From contig NZ_BMVG01000003.1 in NCBI RefSeq assembly GCF_014650595.1, forward strand, positions 248,001-312,000: 64,000 bases of DNA, read 5' to 3'. This DNA is from Streptomyces alanosinicus (GTDB taxonomy: Bacteria > Actinomycetota > Actinomycetes > Streptomycetales > Streptomycetaceae). Positions 31,400 to 40,227 of this stretch are shown piece by piece. A program made the position numbers and the translations under genes. Position 1 is the first letter of the stretch, and the number at the start of each line of letters is the position of its first letter. The notes beneath the pieces were generated by a model. The model saw only the letters and a program-made list of their open reading frames with translations. It did not search any database and was not told the origin of the DNA.

Positions 31400-32259
31400 A
31401 CGCCCACGCCCTCGGGGGTGCGTCGCTCGCGGGCGATATTGCGCTCCAGCAGCGCGGTGGAGGCCTTCACGCCGATCCCTCTCGTGGGGTCCACCTCCGG
31501 CAGCCGGCCGTCGGCCGCCTTCAGGCCGGCCAGCGCGGAGTCCATCGCCTCGTGCGCGGCGAACAGACACGGGGTGCTGTAGATCGCCACATCGACGCCC
31601 AGGTCGGCCAGTTCACCGAGCGACAGACGGGGTGACTTGCCGCCGGCGATCTGGTTGAACAGCAGCGGCTTGGCACCGACGACCGTACGGATGCGCTTGA
31701 TCCACTCGATGCTGCGCACCCCGTCGACCAGGATCACATCGGCGTCGGTCGCGGCCAGCCGTTCGGCGCGGTGCAGGATGTCCTTCTCGTCCGTGGCGTC
31801 CGTCCGGGCGACGACGACCAGGTCCTCACGGGTCTCCAGGACCTGGTGCAGCTTCTCCAGATACTCCTCCAGCGGCAGCACCTGCTTGCCGTCGGCGTGC
31901 CCGCAGCGCCGGGGCCGCTTCTGGTCCTCCAGGATCACGCCGGAGGCGCCGATCCGCTCCAGCCCCTCGACGACGTGACACGCCACCTCGGCGTCGACAT
32001 ACCCGTCGTCGATGTCGACCAGCAGGTGATGGTGCGGGAACGCGCCCCGCAGCCGCTGGACGAAGGCCACCATGTCGGGCCAGGCGATGAATCCGATGTC
32101 CGGCAGCCCGTAGTACGAGGCCGCGAAGCCGAAGCCCGAGACGAACATCCCGTCGTAGTGCTTGGCCGCGATCGACGCCGAGTACATGTCGTACACGCCG
32201 ATCAGCGGTGTGGTCCCGGGCCCGGCGATGCGCTCGCGCAGCTTTTTGCCGTAAGTCAT
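31396..32259 (-). CDS. Isocitrate lyase / methylisocitrate lyase-like (PEP mutase superfamily) enzyme
   Basis: A 287-residue TIM barrel. LIGVYDMYSASIAAKHYDGM and the metal site LVDIDDGYVD are clear, and GVILEDQKRPRRCGH matches the EDQ...PKRCGH loop of methylisocitrate lyases and related C-C lyases, with the usual catalytic Cys-Gly-His kept. VARTDATDE follows as expected. It probably cleaves a 2-hydroxy-dicarboxylate or similar acid in the cytoplasm. ATG 32259 has a strong AGGAGGAG. The next gene is translationally coupled. A near-perfect 24-bp palindrome lies about 72 bases upstream. Confidence 0.85.
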   Translation of the reverse strand: MTYGKKLRERIAGPGTTPLIGVYDMYSASIAAKHYDGMFVSGFGFAASYYGLPDIGFIAWPDMVAFVQRLRGAFPHHHLLVDIDDGYVDAEVACHVVEGLERIGASGVILEDQKRPRRCGHADGKQVLPLEEYLEKLHQVLETREDLVVVARTDATDEKDILHRAERLAATDADVILVDGVRSIEWIKRIRTVVGAKPLLFNQIAGGKSPRLSLGELADLGVDVAIYSTPCLFAAHEAMDSALAGLKAADGRLPEVDPTRGIGVKASTALLERNIARERRTPEGVGV

Positions 32260-32330
32260 GGCCGGCTCCTCCTGTTGGGTGGGGGGCGCGGGGCCGGATG
32301 GCCGACGCGTCTCGACGTCCTTTACCAAGA

Positions 32331-32354
32331 CATGAGTATCTATAGATATTCATG
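32331..32354. promoter_or_regulatory. 24-bp near-perfect palindrome upstream of the lyase-like gene
   Basis: CATGAGTATCTA and TAGATATTCATG are inverted repeats matching at 11 of 12 positions with no spacer. The very AT-rich sequence stands out in this GC-rich DNA. It is placed where a repressor would act on the minus-strand operon. Confidence 0.65.
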
Positions 32355-32475
32355 TGACCATCCATGTACGCCAGCTTTACTCACCTCAATGGCGCAACGG
32401 GTTCACCGCAGAAACGTCACGCCCGGCACGGTGCGGGGCGGGCCACCCGAACAACTCCCTTGAAAGGCCCCGCCG

Positions 32476-33129
32476 GTGACCGTAGCCTCGCCGGGCATGA
32501 ATGCCGTTCCCCCGCTCCTGGACCATCTCGTCCTGGCCACGCCCGACCTGGTGACGACGGTCGCCGACTTCGCACTGCGGACCGGTGTGACACCGGCGCC
32601 CGGCGGTGCGCACCCCGGCCTCGGCACGCGCAACCATCTGGTGGGGCTGGGCGGCCGGAGCTATCTGGAGATCATCGGCCCCGACCCCGAGCAGCCCGAA
32701 CCCGCCGTGCCCCGGCCGTTCGGGATCAGCCGGCTGACCGGGCCACGCACGCTGACCTGGGCGATCAGCCCGCCCGACCTGGAGTCGGCGATCAGGACGG
32801 CCCGCGCCCGGGGCTACGACCCCGGGCCGGTGCGCCCGATGAGCCGCCGTACGCCGGACGGCACCGTGCTGCGCTGGCGACTGACCGACGCCGACCACGC
32901 ACACCCCTCCGGCCTGGTCCCCTTCCTGATCGACTGGGGCGACTCCCGCCACCCGACGGACTCGGGTCTGCCGGTCACCCCGCTGCTGGAGGTGGCCGCC
33001 ACCGTGCCGGACCCGGCGCAGGCACGCGGACCGCTCGCGGCCCTCGGCACCGGGCTGGCACTCACCCCGGGCCCGATCGCCCTGTCCTTCACCGTGGACA
33101 CCCCCAACGGGCCGGTCAGCTTCGGCTGA
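32476..33129 (+). CDS. VOC-superfamily (glyoxalase-like) protein
   Basis: A 217-residue protein with LLDHLVLATPDLVTTVADFA and HPGLGTRNHLVGLGGRSYLE, which fit the glyoxalase-like domain group, a beta-alpha-beta-beta-beta metal-enzyme fold. LVPFLIDWGDSRHPTDS in the second half is also typical. Enzymatic activity is unknown. GTG 32476 has GAAAGG at a good distance; ATG 32497 has no RBS. It is followed by another VOC protein 117 bases on. Confidence 0.85.
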   Translation: MTVASPGMNAVPPLLDHLVLATPDLVTTVADFALRTGVTPAPGGAHPGLGTRNHLVGLGGRSYLEIIGPDPEQPEPAVPRPFGISRLTGPRTLTWAISPPDLESAIRTARARGYDPGPVRPMSRRTPDGTVLRWRLTDADHAHPSGLVPFLIDWGDSRHPTDSGLPVTPLLEVAATVPDPAQARGPLAALGTGLALTPGPIALSFTVDTPNGPVSFG

Positions 33130-33246
33130 GGCGCGAGCCGGGGGCGTGGGCGGGCCCGGGAGCGTGGGCCGTGGACCACGCGGCGCGCCCCCGAGGTGTC
33201 CGATTCCTTCAAGACCGGCCGGCGGCCGCCCCCCTACGGTGATCGC

Positions 33247-33648
33247 ATGACTGCACGATTCGCCGTGATCGGCGTGGTGGCCTCCGATCTGGCCGCCTCG
33301 CTCGCCTTCTACCGTCGCCTCGGACTGGTCTTCCCTCCCGGCGCCGAGGAACAGCCGCATGTCGAGGCCGAGTTGCCCGGCGGACTGGTGCTCGCCCTGG
33401 ACACCGAGGACACCGTCCGCTCCTTCCACTCCGGCTGGCGGCCGCCCGAGGGCGGTGGGCGCGTGGGGCTCGCCTTCCGATGCGGCTCGCCCGCCGAGGT
33501 CGACGCGCTGTACGCGGACCTGGTGGCCGCCGGCCACCACGGGGAACTGAAGCCATGGGACGCGTTCTGGGGGCAGCGGTACGCCACCGTGCACGACCCC
33601 GACGGCAACGGTGTCGACCTGTTCGCCCCGCTACCCGGCGCCGAGTAG
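33247..33648 (+). CDS. VOC-family glyoxalase/bleomycin-resistance-like protein
   Basis: A 133-residue protein. VIGVVASDLAASLAFYRRLG starts the first beta-alpha-beta-beta-beta unit, and RYATVHDPDGNGVDLFAPL ends the second, as in bleomycin-binding and glyoxalase proteins. Metal-ligand positions include H and E/D residues of these motifs but no specific activity can be assigned. ATG 33247 fits the family start. The 3' end overlaps the convergent AraC gene by 18 bases. Confidence 0.88.
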   Translation: MTARFAVIGVVASDLAASLAFYRRLGLVFPPGAEEQPHVEAELPGGLVLALDTEDTVRSFHSGWRPPEGGGRVGLAFRCGSPAEVDALYADLVAAGHHGELKPWDAFWGQRYATVHDPDGNGVDLFAPLPGAE

Positions 33649-34302
33649 CTCCCCGAGCGGCATCCCCGTCAACTCCCGTACCTCACGGGAGAGATGGGAC
33701 TGGTCCGCATACCCGGCACGCACCGCCGTCTCGGCGTACGGCGTCCCGGCGCGGGCCAGCGCCAGCGCCCGCCGCAGCCGCAGGATGCGGGCCAGGGTCT
33801 TCGGGCCGTAGCCGAACGCGCCCAGGCAGCGGCGGTGCAATGTGCGCGTGCCGATGCCGAGTTCGGCGGCCGTCGCGGAGACCGGGCGGCCCTCGTCCAG
33901 GCGCTCCACCAGCCGGTGCAGCAACGGGTCGGGAGCCATGGTCCGCGCGGCCTGTTCCAGGGCGATGTCCTCCAGTGCCGTCGCCGGGTCGGACGCCGAC
34001 CCGACCCGGTCGGCCAGGCGCCGGACCCGGTCGGCGGGCCAGAGGTCTTCCAAGTCGACCCGAAGATCGCGCAGTTCGTGCGCGGGGACGCCGAGCAGTG
34101 CGGGCGCGGTGCCGGGGAAGAAACGGACGCCGGCCCAGGAGCGGGGCGGTCCCCCGGGGACGTAGGGGCGGGTGTCGGGGCCCGCGACCAGCAGCCGGCC
34201 CTCGCTCCAGAGCAGATCCATGCAGCCGTCGGGCAGCACGGGCCCGCCGCCGGCCCCGTCCGGGGTGTTCGTCCACACGACCGCGCCCGTCAGCCGGGAC
34301 AT
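33631..34302 (-). CDS. AraC-family transcriptional regulator
   Basis: A 223-residue protein. The N-terminal sensor part contains GGGPVLPDGCMDLLWSEG and VAGPDTRPY, the DUF6597-like domain common in Streptomyces AraC proteins. The C-terminal double helix-turn-helix spans about 140-220 (VSATAAELGIGTRTLHRRC; AVRAGYADQSHLSREVREL). Ligand and targets are unknown, but the overlapping VOC gene is a candidate. ATG 34302 has GCGGAG just upstream; in-frame GTG codons before it are possible. Confidence 0.88.
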   Translation of the reverse strand: MSRLTGAVVWTNTPDGAGGGPVLPDGCMDLLWSEGRLLVAGPDTRPYVPGGPPRSWAGVRFFPGTAPALLGVPAHELRDLRVDLEDLWPADRVRRLADRVGSASDPATALEDIALEQAARTMAPDPLLHRLVERLDEGRPVSATAAELGIGTRTLHRRCLGAFGYGPKTLARILRLRRALALARAGTPYAETAVRAGYADQSHLSREVRELTGMPLGELLGAG

Positions 34303-34515
34303 CCGCTCCGCGTACACAGGTGCCAGCCTATGTCGCCGGCCGGCCAGGACGCCCGCCCCGCGTCCCAGTGCTAGGCGGCTGTCCCACGAGCACCTGTCCT
34401 GTGCCCCGTCCCCCAAGCACCTTTCCTGCGCTCCGTCCCATGAACACCCGCGCCGTGAACACCCGCCCCGAGCGCCTCGTCGTCCGAGCGCGCCTCGCCC
34501 TCCGAGCGCCGCGCC

Positions 34516-35331
34516 CTACGACCGCCCGCTCGGCTCTGGTGCCGCCCCGTGGGAGGCCGGACGCGGTGATCCCGGGGTGGACCATATGCCGCCGTCGGGG
34601 ACGCCGAAGAGCGGGAGACCGTGGCGGGTGCGGAAGCGGCGGGCGTAGGCGGCGGTGACCGCGACGGTCAGGGCCAGCAGCAGGAGCGAGACGACCCGGG
34701 TCAGCAGCGGCACGCTGTCGGTGGGCAGGGTGGCGGCGGCCAGTGTGCCGACGCCGCCGTCGAGCACCTGCCCGGCTCCCCAGGTCACGGTCAGGACGCG
34801 CAGTCCCCGGCGGAACTCGGCGGAGTCCCGCCATATCCGCTCCCGGGCACCGGGCACCGGACCCCGGTGCAGTCGCTGTCCGAGCTGGAAGGCCAGCGGC
34901 CTGCCGGTGAAACCGGTGCCGAGCATCCAGCCGCCGACCACGAGGGACAGCACCGCGTCCTTGAACAGCAGGATCCGGGGGCCGCCGCCGATCAGTGTGG
35001 CCAGCGCGGCGGCGGCCAGCAGCACCGTGAAGAACAGGTCGACCCCGTCGATCCGGCGCCGGCGCACCGCTCCGGTCACCAGCCGCAGAGCCGATGGCGC
35101 GCCGCTGAGCAGAAGCGCCGGTCCCTGTCCGGCACCGAGGGCGCGGGCCGCGTAGTACACGAGGAGCGGCACGACGAGGTCGATGGCGATGGAGAGCAGC
35201 GGGCCGTAGGCCGCCGTACCGCTCTTCGGTTCCGCGTCGCCCTCCCCCACGCCCGGCCGTCGTAACCGGCTCGTCGTGTCCGCCGTATCCGCCACATCCG
35301 CCATGTCCACCACGTCCGCCACGTCCGCCAC
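34516..35331 (-). CDS. VC0807-like integral membrane protein
   Basis: A 271-residue protein with about six transmembrane segments (IDLVVPLLVYYAARAL; LFFTVLLAAAALATLIGG; AVLSLVVGGWMLGTGF; VVSLLLLALTVAVTAAY) and arginine-rich loops, resembling the VC0807 family of unknown function. The N-terminus is a repeated V/M-A/V-D tripeptide encoded by 9-base tandem repeats (35282-35331), which offer several in-frame GTG/ATG starts. GTG 35331 follows GAGGAG and is used; ATG 35304 is the last alternative. No operon partner. Confidence 0.7.
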   Translation of the reverse strand: MADVADVVDMADVADTADTTSRLRRPGVGEGDAEPKSGTAAYGPLLSIAIDLVVPLLVYYAARALGAGQGPALLLSGAPSALRLVTGAVRRRRIDGVDLFFTVLLAAAALATLIGGGPRILLFKDAVLSLVVGGWMLGTGFTGRPLAFQLGQRLHRGPVPGARERIWRDSAEFRRGLRVLTVTWGAGQVLDGGVGTLAAATLPTDSVPLLTRVVSLLLLALTVAVTAAYARRFRTRHGLPLFGVPDGGIWSTPGSPRPASHGAAPEPSGRS

Positions 35332-35477
35332 GTCCCTCGTCTCCTCGCGTCTCCGGCCGCACCGCGCCGGCCTGCGGAAAACGCTAGATCCGCAGCGGTG
35401 CCGGGCGGATCGGAGCACGGGTGGAGAGCCGGGTGGAAAGCAGGTGGAACCGAGGGTGGAGATCTGAGGCGCTGCCC

Positions 35478-36484
35478 TCAGGGCCGTCCCCCATAGCCCC
35501 CGTCGCCCCCGGGGCCCTCGTGGCCCCCATGGCCGCCGCGGCCCGCCCGGTGCTCCTGCGGGCTCACGCCGTACACGCGCTTGAAGGCGGTGGAGAGGGC
35601 GAAGGCGCTGCCGTAGCCGACATGGCGGGCGATGGCGTCGAGGGTGAGGTCCGTGTCGCGCAGGCGGTCGGCGGCGAGGGCGAGCCGCCAGCCGGTCAGA
35701 TAGGACATCGGGGGTTCGCCCACGAGGTCGCGGAAGCGGCGGGCGAGGGCCGCGCGGGACACCCCGGCCTTGACGGCGAGCGCCGCCACCGTCCACGGGT
35801 GGGCCGGATCGTCCTGCAGCAGGCGCAGCGCGCGGCCGACGACCGGGTCGGCCAGCGCCCGGTACCAGGCGGGGGCCGCCGCCTCGGGGCGGGAGAACCA
35901 GACCCGCAGCGCGCTGATGAGCAGGAGGTCCAGCAGGCGGTCCAGGACGACCTCCTGGCCGGGTTCGTCGCGCACGATCTCCTCGGCCAGCAGGGGCGTG
36001 AGCGGGCAGTCCCACACCTCGGCGGGGAGGGTCACGAGCGGCGGCAGGGCGTCGAGGAGGCGGCCGTGGATCTCACCGCGCATCAGGTAGGTGCCGATCA
36101 GCTAGGTGCCGATCAGCATGACCGTGGCGGCGTCGGGGCGATCGCCCCAGGTGCGCACCCCCAGGTCCATGGAGCCGTTCAGGGAGGTGCCGTCGGGGTA
36201 ATGGCACTCGCCGCCGGGCAGGATCAGCGCCTGCGGGGCGGTGTCCGCCTCGTCGCCGCAGGTGTACGGGTCCGGACCGCGCGCGATGGCCAGGTCGCCG
36301 GGGCCGAGCCGCACGGCACGTGGTCGCCGTCGGGGGTGATCCAGGCGGTGCCGCGCGCCATGAGCATCACGGTCAGCGGCGCCTCGTCCGCCACCCGCAC
36401 GGCCCACGGCGGATCGAAGCACGCCCGGATCATGAAGGCGCCGTGCGCGCGTGGACCGTCCAGCAGGCCTGCGAGTGCGTCCAT
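35478..36484 (-). pseudogene. Broken AraC-family regulator (cupin type)
   Basis: Read from ATG 36484, MDALAGLLDGPRAHGAFMIR begins a cupin sensor domain. Near 36315 a single missing base shifts the frame, and family-like sequence resumes as RLGPGDLAIARGPDPYTCG. At 36102-36104 a TAG interrupts VMLIGT, inside a 15-bp tandem duplication (36087-36101 and 36102-36116 differ only in the first base). The frame reopens as LMRGEIHGRLLDALPPL and ends with an intact AraC DNA-binding domain (VAALAVKAGVSRAALARRFR; IARHVGYGSAFALSTAFKRV) at 35478. Two lesions make a full-length product unlikely, though the C-terminal part alone could be made from ATG 36083. Confidence 0.8.
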
Positions 36485-36573
36485 GAAGGCAGCGTAGACA
36501 CGTAGACGCACGCTTATGGGCGCGAGCGGCTCGGCGATGTCGCCCGTCCCCGCACGGCAGTTGACTGACGGAC

Positions 36574-36877
36574 ATGACGCAGAACACCAAGAACATCCAG
36601 GACACGCAGGGCGGCCCGGACACTCGCCGAGGTCGCGACGGCGACAGGGCGGGAGCTGACGTACCGGGCGGTGTCGCCGCGGGAGTACGGGGAGCGGCTG
36701 GCCGGGTTCGGGGTGTCGCCCGAGGAGGTGGAGTTCCTGGTCGAGCTGTTCGCGTCCCTGCTCGACGGGCACAACGCGCACGTCTCGGAGGGGGTACGGC
36801 AGGTGCTGGGGCACGCGCCACGGGACTTCGGGGACTACGCGCGCGAGGCCGCGGCGGCCGGTGCGTGGGCGGTCTGA
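36574..36877 (+). pseudogene. NmrA/NAD(P)-binding protein with internal deletion
   Basis: The start MTQNTKNI resembles the beginning of NmrA-like Rossmann proteins, but the nucleotide-binding and middle regions are absent. From about 36626 a different frame reads TLAEVATATGRELTYRAVSP then EEVEFLVELFASLLDGHNAH, the normal C-terminal part of the family, ending TGA 36875-36877. A deletion of perhaps 180 codons plus a frameshift explains this. It is divergent from the broken AraC gene; such AraC-NmrA pairs are common, so the whole pair has decayed. Confidence 0.65.
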
Positions 36878-36953
36878 GGCGGCGCAGGGTCCCGCTTGAG
36901 GGCCGGGGCCGGCCGTGACGCCGCACAGGTCACGTCTGCGGACGGCGCACAGG

Positions 36954-38159
36954 TCACTTCTCCGGGTGTGCCGTCCCCCCCGTCCCGCCCGTCTCGTGCG
37001 GATGCCGGCCGTCGTCCTCGTGCGGATGCCTGCCGTGCGCCTTGTGCGCGTGTTCCACGTGTTTGGCGTGGGTGCGCAGGCGGGCCGTGACGTCCTCCGG
37101 GGGCAGGAAGCGGGACCAGCGTTCGGGGAACTCGGACGGCATGTCGGGGTCGTCGGGGTCGGCTTCGCGGGCCGCCGCGGCGCGGGCGACGTACTCGACG
37201 ACCTGGGCCTCGCGCATCCGCTCGTTGGCGGCGCGGGCGGCGGCCGTGGCGGCGGCGGGCCAGACCCGGTCGATGGCGGCGTTCACGGCCGCGCCGACGA
37301 GGACGGCGAAGGCCGACACGCCGATCCACAGGAGTACGGCGACGGACGCGGCGAGTGAGCCGTAGATGGTGGCACCCTCGATGGTGTGCACGAGGTAGAT
37401 CCGCAGGAGGATGCTGCCGAGCACCCACATGGCCAGCGCGACCAGGGCGCCGGGAACGTCCTCGATCCACGGGGAGCGGACGGGCACGGAGACGTGGTAG
37501 AGGGTGGTCAGGAAGGCGACCGACAGGACGATGACGACCGGCCAGTACAGGACCTGCACCACCGTCGCCGACCAGGGCACCACCCGGACCACGGCGTCCG
37601 GGCCGGCCACCATCAGCGGCAGCGCCACCGAGCCGATCAGCAGCGCCACGATGAACAGCAGGAACGACATCATCCGGGTCTTGACGATGCCCCGGACGCC
37701 GTCGAGGCCGTACATGACGGTGATGGTGTCGATGAAGACGTTCACCGCGCGGGATCCCGACCACAGGGCGAAGACGAACCCGATGGAGATGACGTCCGGC
37801 CGGGTCTTCAGCACGTCGTGCAGGATCGGCTCGGTGATCTCCTTCACGCCCTTGTCGGACAGGATCGTCCGCGAGGCGTCGAGGATGTTGGTCTCCAGGC
37901 TCCTGATGGTGTGGGCACCGGTCCAGGTGTCGACGTAGGCGAGCAGTCCGATGAGGCAGAGCAGCAGCGGTGGCACGGACAGCAGCGTGAAGAACGCGGC
38001 CTCGGCGGCGAGGCCCAGGATGCGGTACTCCATGCAGGAGTTGACGGTGTCCTTGAGCAGCAGCCAGGCGGTCCTGCGCTTGGAGACGTTCCGGTAGAGG
38101 GCCCGGGCCCGGTGGAGGCGACCGGCGGACTGCTCGGGGGGTTCACTTGCTGGCTGCAC
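36954..38159 (-). CDS. YihY/BrkB-family inner-membrane protein
   Basis: About 401 residues with six transmembrane segments, beginning EYRILGLAAEAAFFTLLSVPP, the family hallmark, and then GFVFALWSGSRAVNVFIDTI, SFLLFIVALLIGSVALPLMV and LVALAMWVLGSILLRIYL. ATIYGSLAASVAVLLWIGVS also fits. The cytoplasmic tail is His-rich (HAKHVEHAHKAHGRHPHEDD) and may bind metal. The family was once called ribonuclease BN but its role in membranes is unclear. GTG 38159 is a best guess without a good RBS. Confidence 0.85.
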   Translation of the reverse strand: MQPASEPPEQSAGRLHRARALYRNVSKRRTAWLLLKDTVNSCMEYRILGLAAEAAFFTLLSVPPLLLCLIGLLAYVDTWTGAHTIRSLETNILDASRTILSDKGVKEITEPILHDVLKTRPDVISIGFVFALWSGSRAVNVFIDTITVMYGLDGVRGIVKTRMMSFLLFIVALLIGSVALPLMVAGPDAVVRVVPWSATVVQVLYWPVVIVLSVAFLTTLYHVSVPVRSPWIEDVPGALVALAMWVLGSILLRIYLVHTIEGATIYGSLAASVAVLLWIGVSAFAVLVGAAVNAAIDRVWPAAATAAARAANERMREAQVVEYVARAAAAREADPDDPDMPSEFPERWSRFLPPEDVTARLRTHAKHVEHAHKAHGRHPHEDDGRHPHETGGTGGTAHPEK

Positions 38160-38290
38160 GACCCAAAGGTATCCGCAGCGCCGGACCGCCCTCACCTTCC
38201 GGGGCGCCCGACCGCGTCCGGCGCCGCCGGCGGGGTCGCTGTGCCACTCTGGAGGCCTTCACCACCGCCTTCCCGGGTAGGTTCGCAATC

Positions 38291-39928
38291 ATGGCAGGCA
38301 CCCCCACCCACACCGTGACGAACCAGCCGCCCCCGCTGGTCGGCCACGACCTCTTCGCCACCGACCGGGCCCTGGTGGCGGCCGTCGAGCGGCACACCGG
38401 TGCGGATGTGCTCGACGAGGTGCGCGCGGAGCTGTCCCTGCTGGGCCGCGCGGCGGGCTCGGCACAGCTGCAGGAGTGGGGCGTACAGGCGAACGAGCAC
38501 CCGCCCCGCCTGCGCACCCACGACCGCTACGGCCACCGGATCGACGAGGTCGACTTCCATCCGGCCTGGCACCGGCTGCTCGGCAAGGGTGTCTCCGCGG
38601 GGCTGACGGCGGCCTGGACCCGGCCGTCCGGGCATGTCCGGCGCGCCGCCGGATTCCTGGTCTGGACCCAGGTCGAGGCGGGCAACTGCTGCCCGCTGTC
38701 GATGACCCACGCCGCCGTGCCCGCGCTGCGCGCCGACCCCGCGCTCGCCGCCGAGTGGGAGCCGCGGCTGACGTCCACGCTCTACGACCGTGCGCTGCGG
38801 CCCGCCGCGCGGAAGCCCGGCGCACTCTTCGGCATGGGCATGACCGAGAAGCAGGGCGGCAGCGACGTCCGCGCGAACACCACCGAGGCCCGGCCGCTCG
38901 CCGAGGCGGGCACCTACGCGCTGACCGGGCACAAGTGGTTCTGCTCGGCGCCGATGTCGGACGCCTTCCTGGTGCTCGCCCAGGCCCCGGAGGGCCTCAC
39001 CTGCTTCCTGGTCCCCCGCGTCCTGCCCGACGGCGCCCGCAACGTCTTCCTCATCCAGCGGCTGAAGGACAAGCTGGGCAACCGCTCCAACGCCTCCGCG
39101 GAGGTGGAGTTCGCCGGCACCTGGGCGCGCCGGGTCGGCGAGGAGGGGCGCGGGGTGCAGACGATCATCGGGATGGTCGCGGCTACCCGGCTCGACTGCG
39201 CGCTCGGCTCGGCGGGCCTGATGCGGCAGGCGGTGTCGCAGGCGATCCATCACTGCACCTACCGGGAGGCCTTCGGCGGCCGGCTGCTCGACAAGCCGCT
39301 GATGCGCAACGTCCTCGCCGACCTCGCGCTGGAGTCGGAGGCCGCGACCACCCTCGCCCTGCGGCTCGCGGCCGCCTACGACGACGGCGGCGAGCAGGAA
39401 CACGCCTTTCTGCGGCTGGCGGTACCGGCCGCCAAGTACTGGATCACCAAGCGCTGCGCGTCCGTTGTCGTCGAGGCCGCGGAGTGCCTGGGCGGAAACG
39501 GGTACGTCGAGGAGTCGGGCCTGCCCCGGCTGGTACGGGAGTCGCCGCTGAACTCCGTCTGGGAGGGCGCCGGAAACGTCCAGGCTCTGGACGTACTGCG
39601 GGCGCTGCGGCGGGAGCCGGGCGCACTGGACGCCTGCCTGACCGAGATCGGCCGCTCGCACGGCGCCGACCACCGTCTCGACCGTGCCGTGAAGGACCTC
39701 TTCACCGAACTCGCCGACCTGGACGCCGTCGAGGGCCGGGCCAGGCGCCTGGCGGAACGTCTCGCACTGGTGCTCCAGGGCTCACTCCTGGTCCGCCATG
39801 CCCCGCCGGAAGTGGCGGACGCCTTCTGCGCCTCCCGCCTGGGCGGCGACCACGGTTCGACGTTCGGCACGCTGTCAACGGGCCTGGGCCTGAAAGCGAT
39901 GGTGGACCGAGCGCACCCGGGCTCTTGA
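38291..39928 (+). CDS. Acyl-CoA dehydrogenase, AidB-like
   Basis: A 545-residue flavoprotein. The N-terminal extension (VGHDLFATDRALVAAVERHT) and LFGMGMTEKQGGSDVRANTT, GHKWFCSAPMSDAFLVLAQ and ECLGGNGYVEESGLPRLVRE are typical of AidB, the FAD-containing protein of the adaptive response to alkylation, and of its acyl-CoA dehydrogenase relatives. E. coli AidB binds DNA and has weak isovaleryl-CoA dehydrogenase activity. Whether this protein acts on DNA damage or on acyl-CoA is unresolved. ATG 38291 was chosen from family length; the RBS is weak. A strong stem terminator follows. Confidence 0.9.
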   Translation: MAGTPTHTVTNQPPPLVGHDLFATDRALVAAVERHTGADVLDEVRAELSLLGRAAGSAQLQEWGVQANEHPPRLRTHDRYGHRIDEVDFHPAWHRLLGKGVSAGLTAAWTRPSGHVRRAAGFLVWTQVEAGNCCPLSMTHAAVPALRADPALAAEWEPRLTSTLYDRALRPAARKPGALFGMGMTEKQGGSDVRANTTEARPLAEAGTYALTGHKWFCSAPMSDAFLVLAQAPEGLTCFLVPRVLPDGARNVFLIQRLKDKLGNRSNASAEVEFAGTWARRVGEEGRGVQTIIGMVAATRLDCALGSAGLMRQAVSQAIHHCTYREAFGGRLLDKPLMRNVLADLALESEAATTLALRLAAAYDDGGEQEHAFLRLAVPAAKYWITKRCASVVVEAAECLGGNGYVEESGLPRLVRESPLNSVWEGAGNVQALDVLRALRREPGALDACLTEIGRSHGADHRLDRAVKDLFTELADLDAVEGRARRLAERLALVLQGSLLVRHAPPEVADAFCASRLGGDHGSTFGTLSTGLGLKAMVDRAHPGS

Positions 39929-39974
39929 AGCGCAGGCAGGCTCTTCATGTAGCACATTCGGCTGAATCCCCGGA

Positions 39975-40008
39975 GGGGGTGGTGCTGCGCCGACACGGCA
40001 CCACCCCC
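39975..40008 (+). terminator. Stem terminator after the AidB-like gene
   Basis: GGGGGTGGTGC (39975-39985) pairs perfectly with GCACCACCCCC (39998-40008) over a 12-base loop. There is no U-run, as is common in Streptomyces terminators. Confidence 0.65.
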
Positions 40009-40073
40009 ACCACCTGGGCCCGTTGAGCCCGCGGACCCGACCAGTCTCGGCCACCCTCCGGCCGTCCACCAGG

Positions 40074-40091
40074 GTTGCAGGGGGTTGCAAC
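40074..40091. promoter_or_regulatory. GTTGCA-N6-TGCAAC inverted repeat before the GAF regulator
   Basis: GTTGCA (40074-40079) and TGCAAC (40086-40091) are perfect inverted 6-mers. They lie about 137 bases before the regulator start and may be its binding site. Confidence 0.4.
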
Positions 40092-40227
40092 TTGTCGGGG
40101 CACGTGCGCGGAGTGTGTGCCTCCGGCCTGCCCGGAGCGGCAGTATGGAGAGACACAGCCGGACCGGAAACCGCCGCCCGGACGGCTTGACAAATATGTT
40201 CGATGCCTTTCCCGGGAGGCCTCCGTG

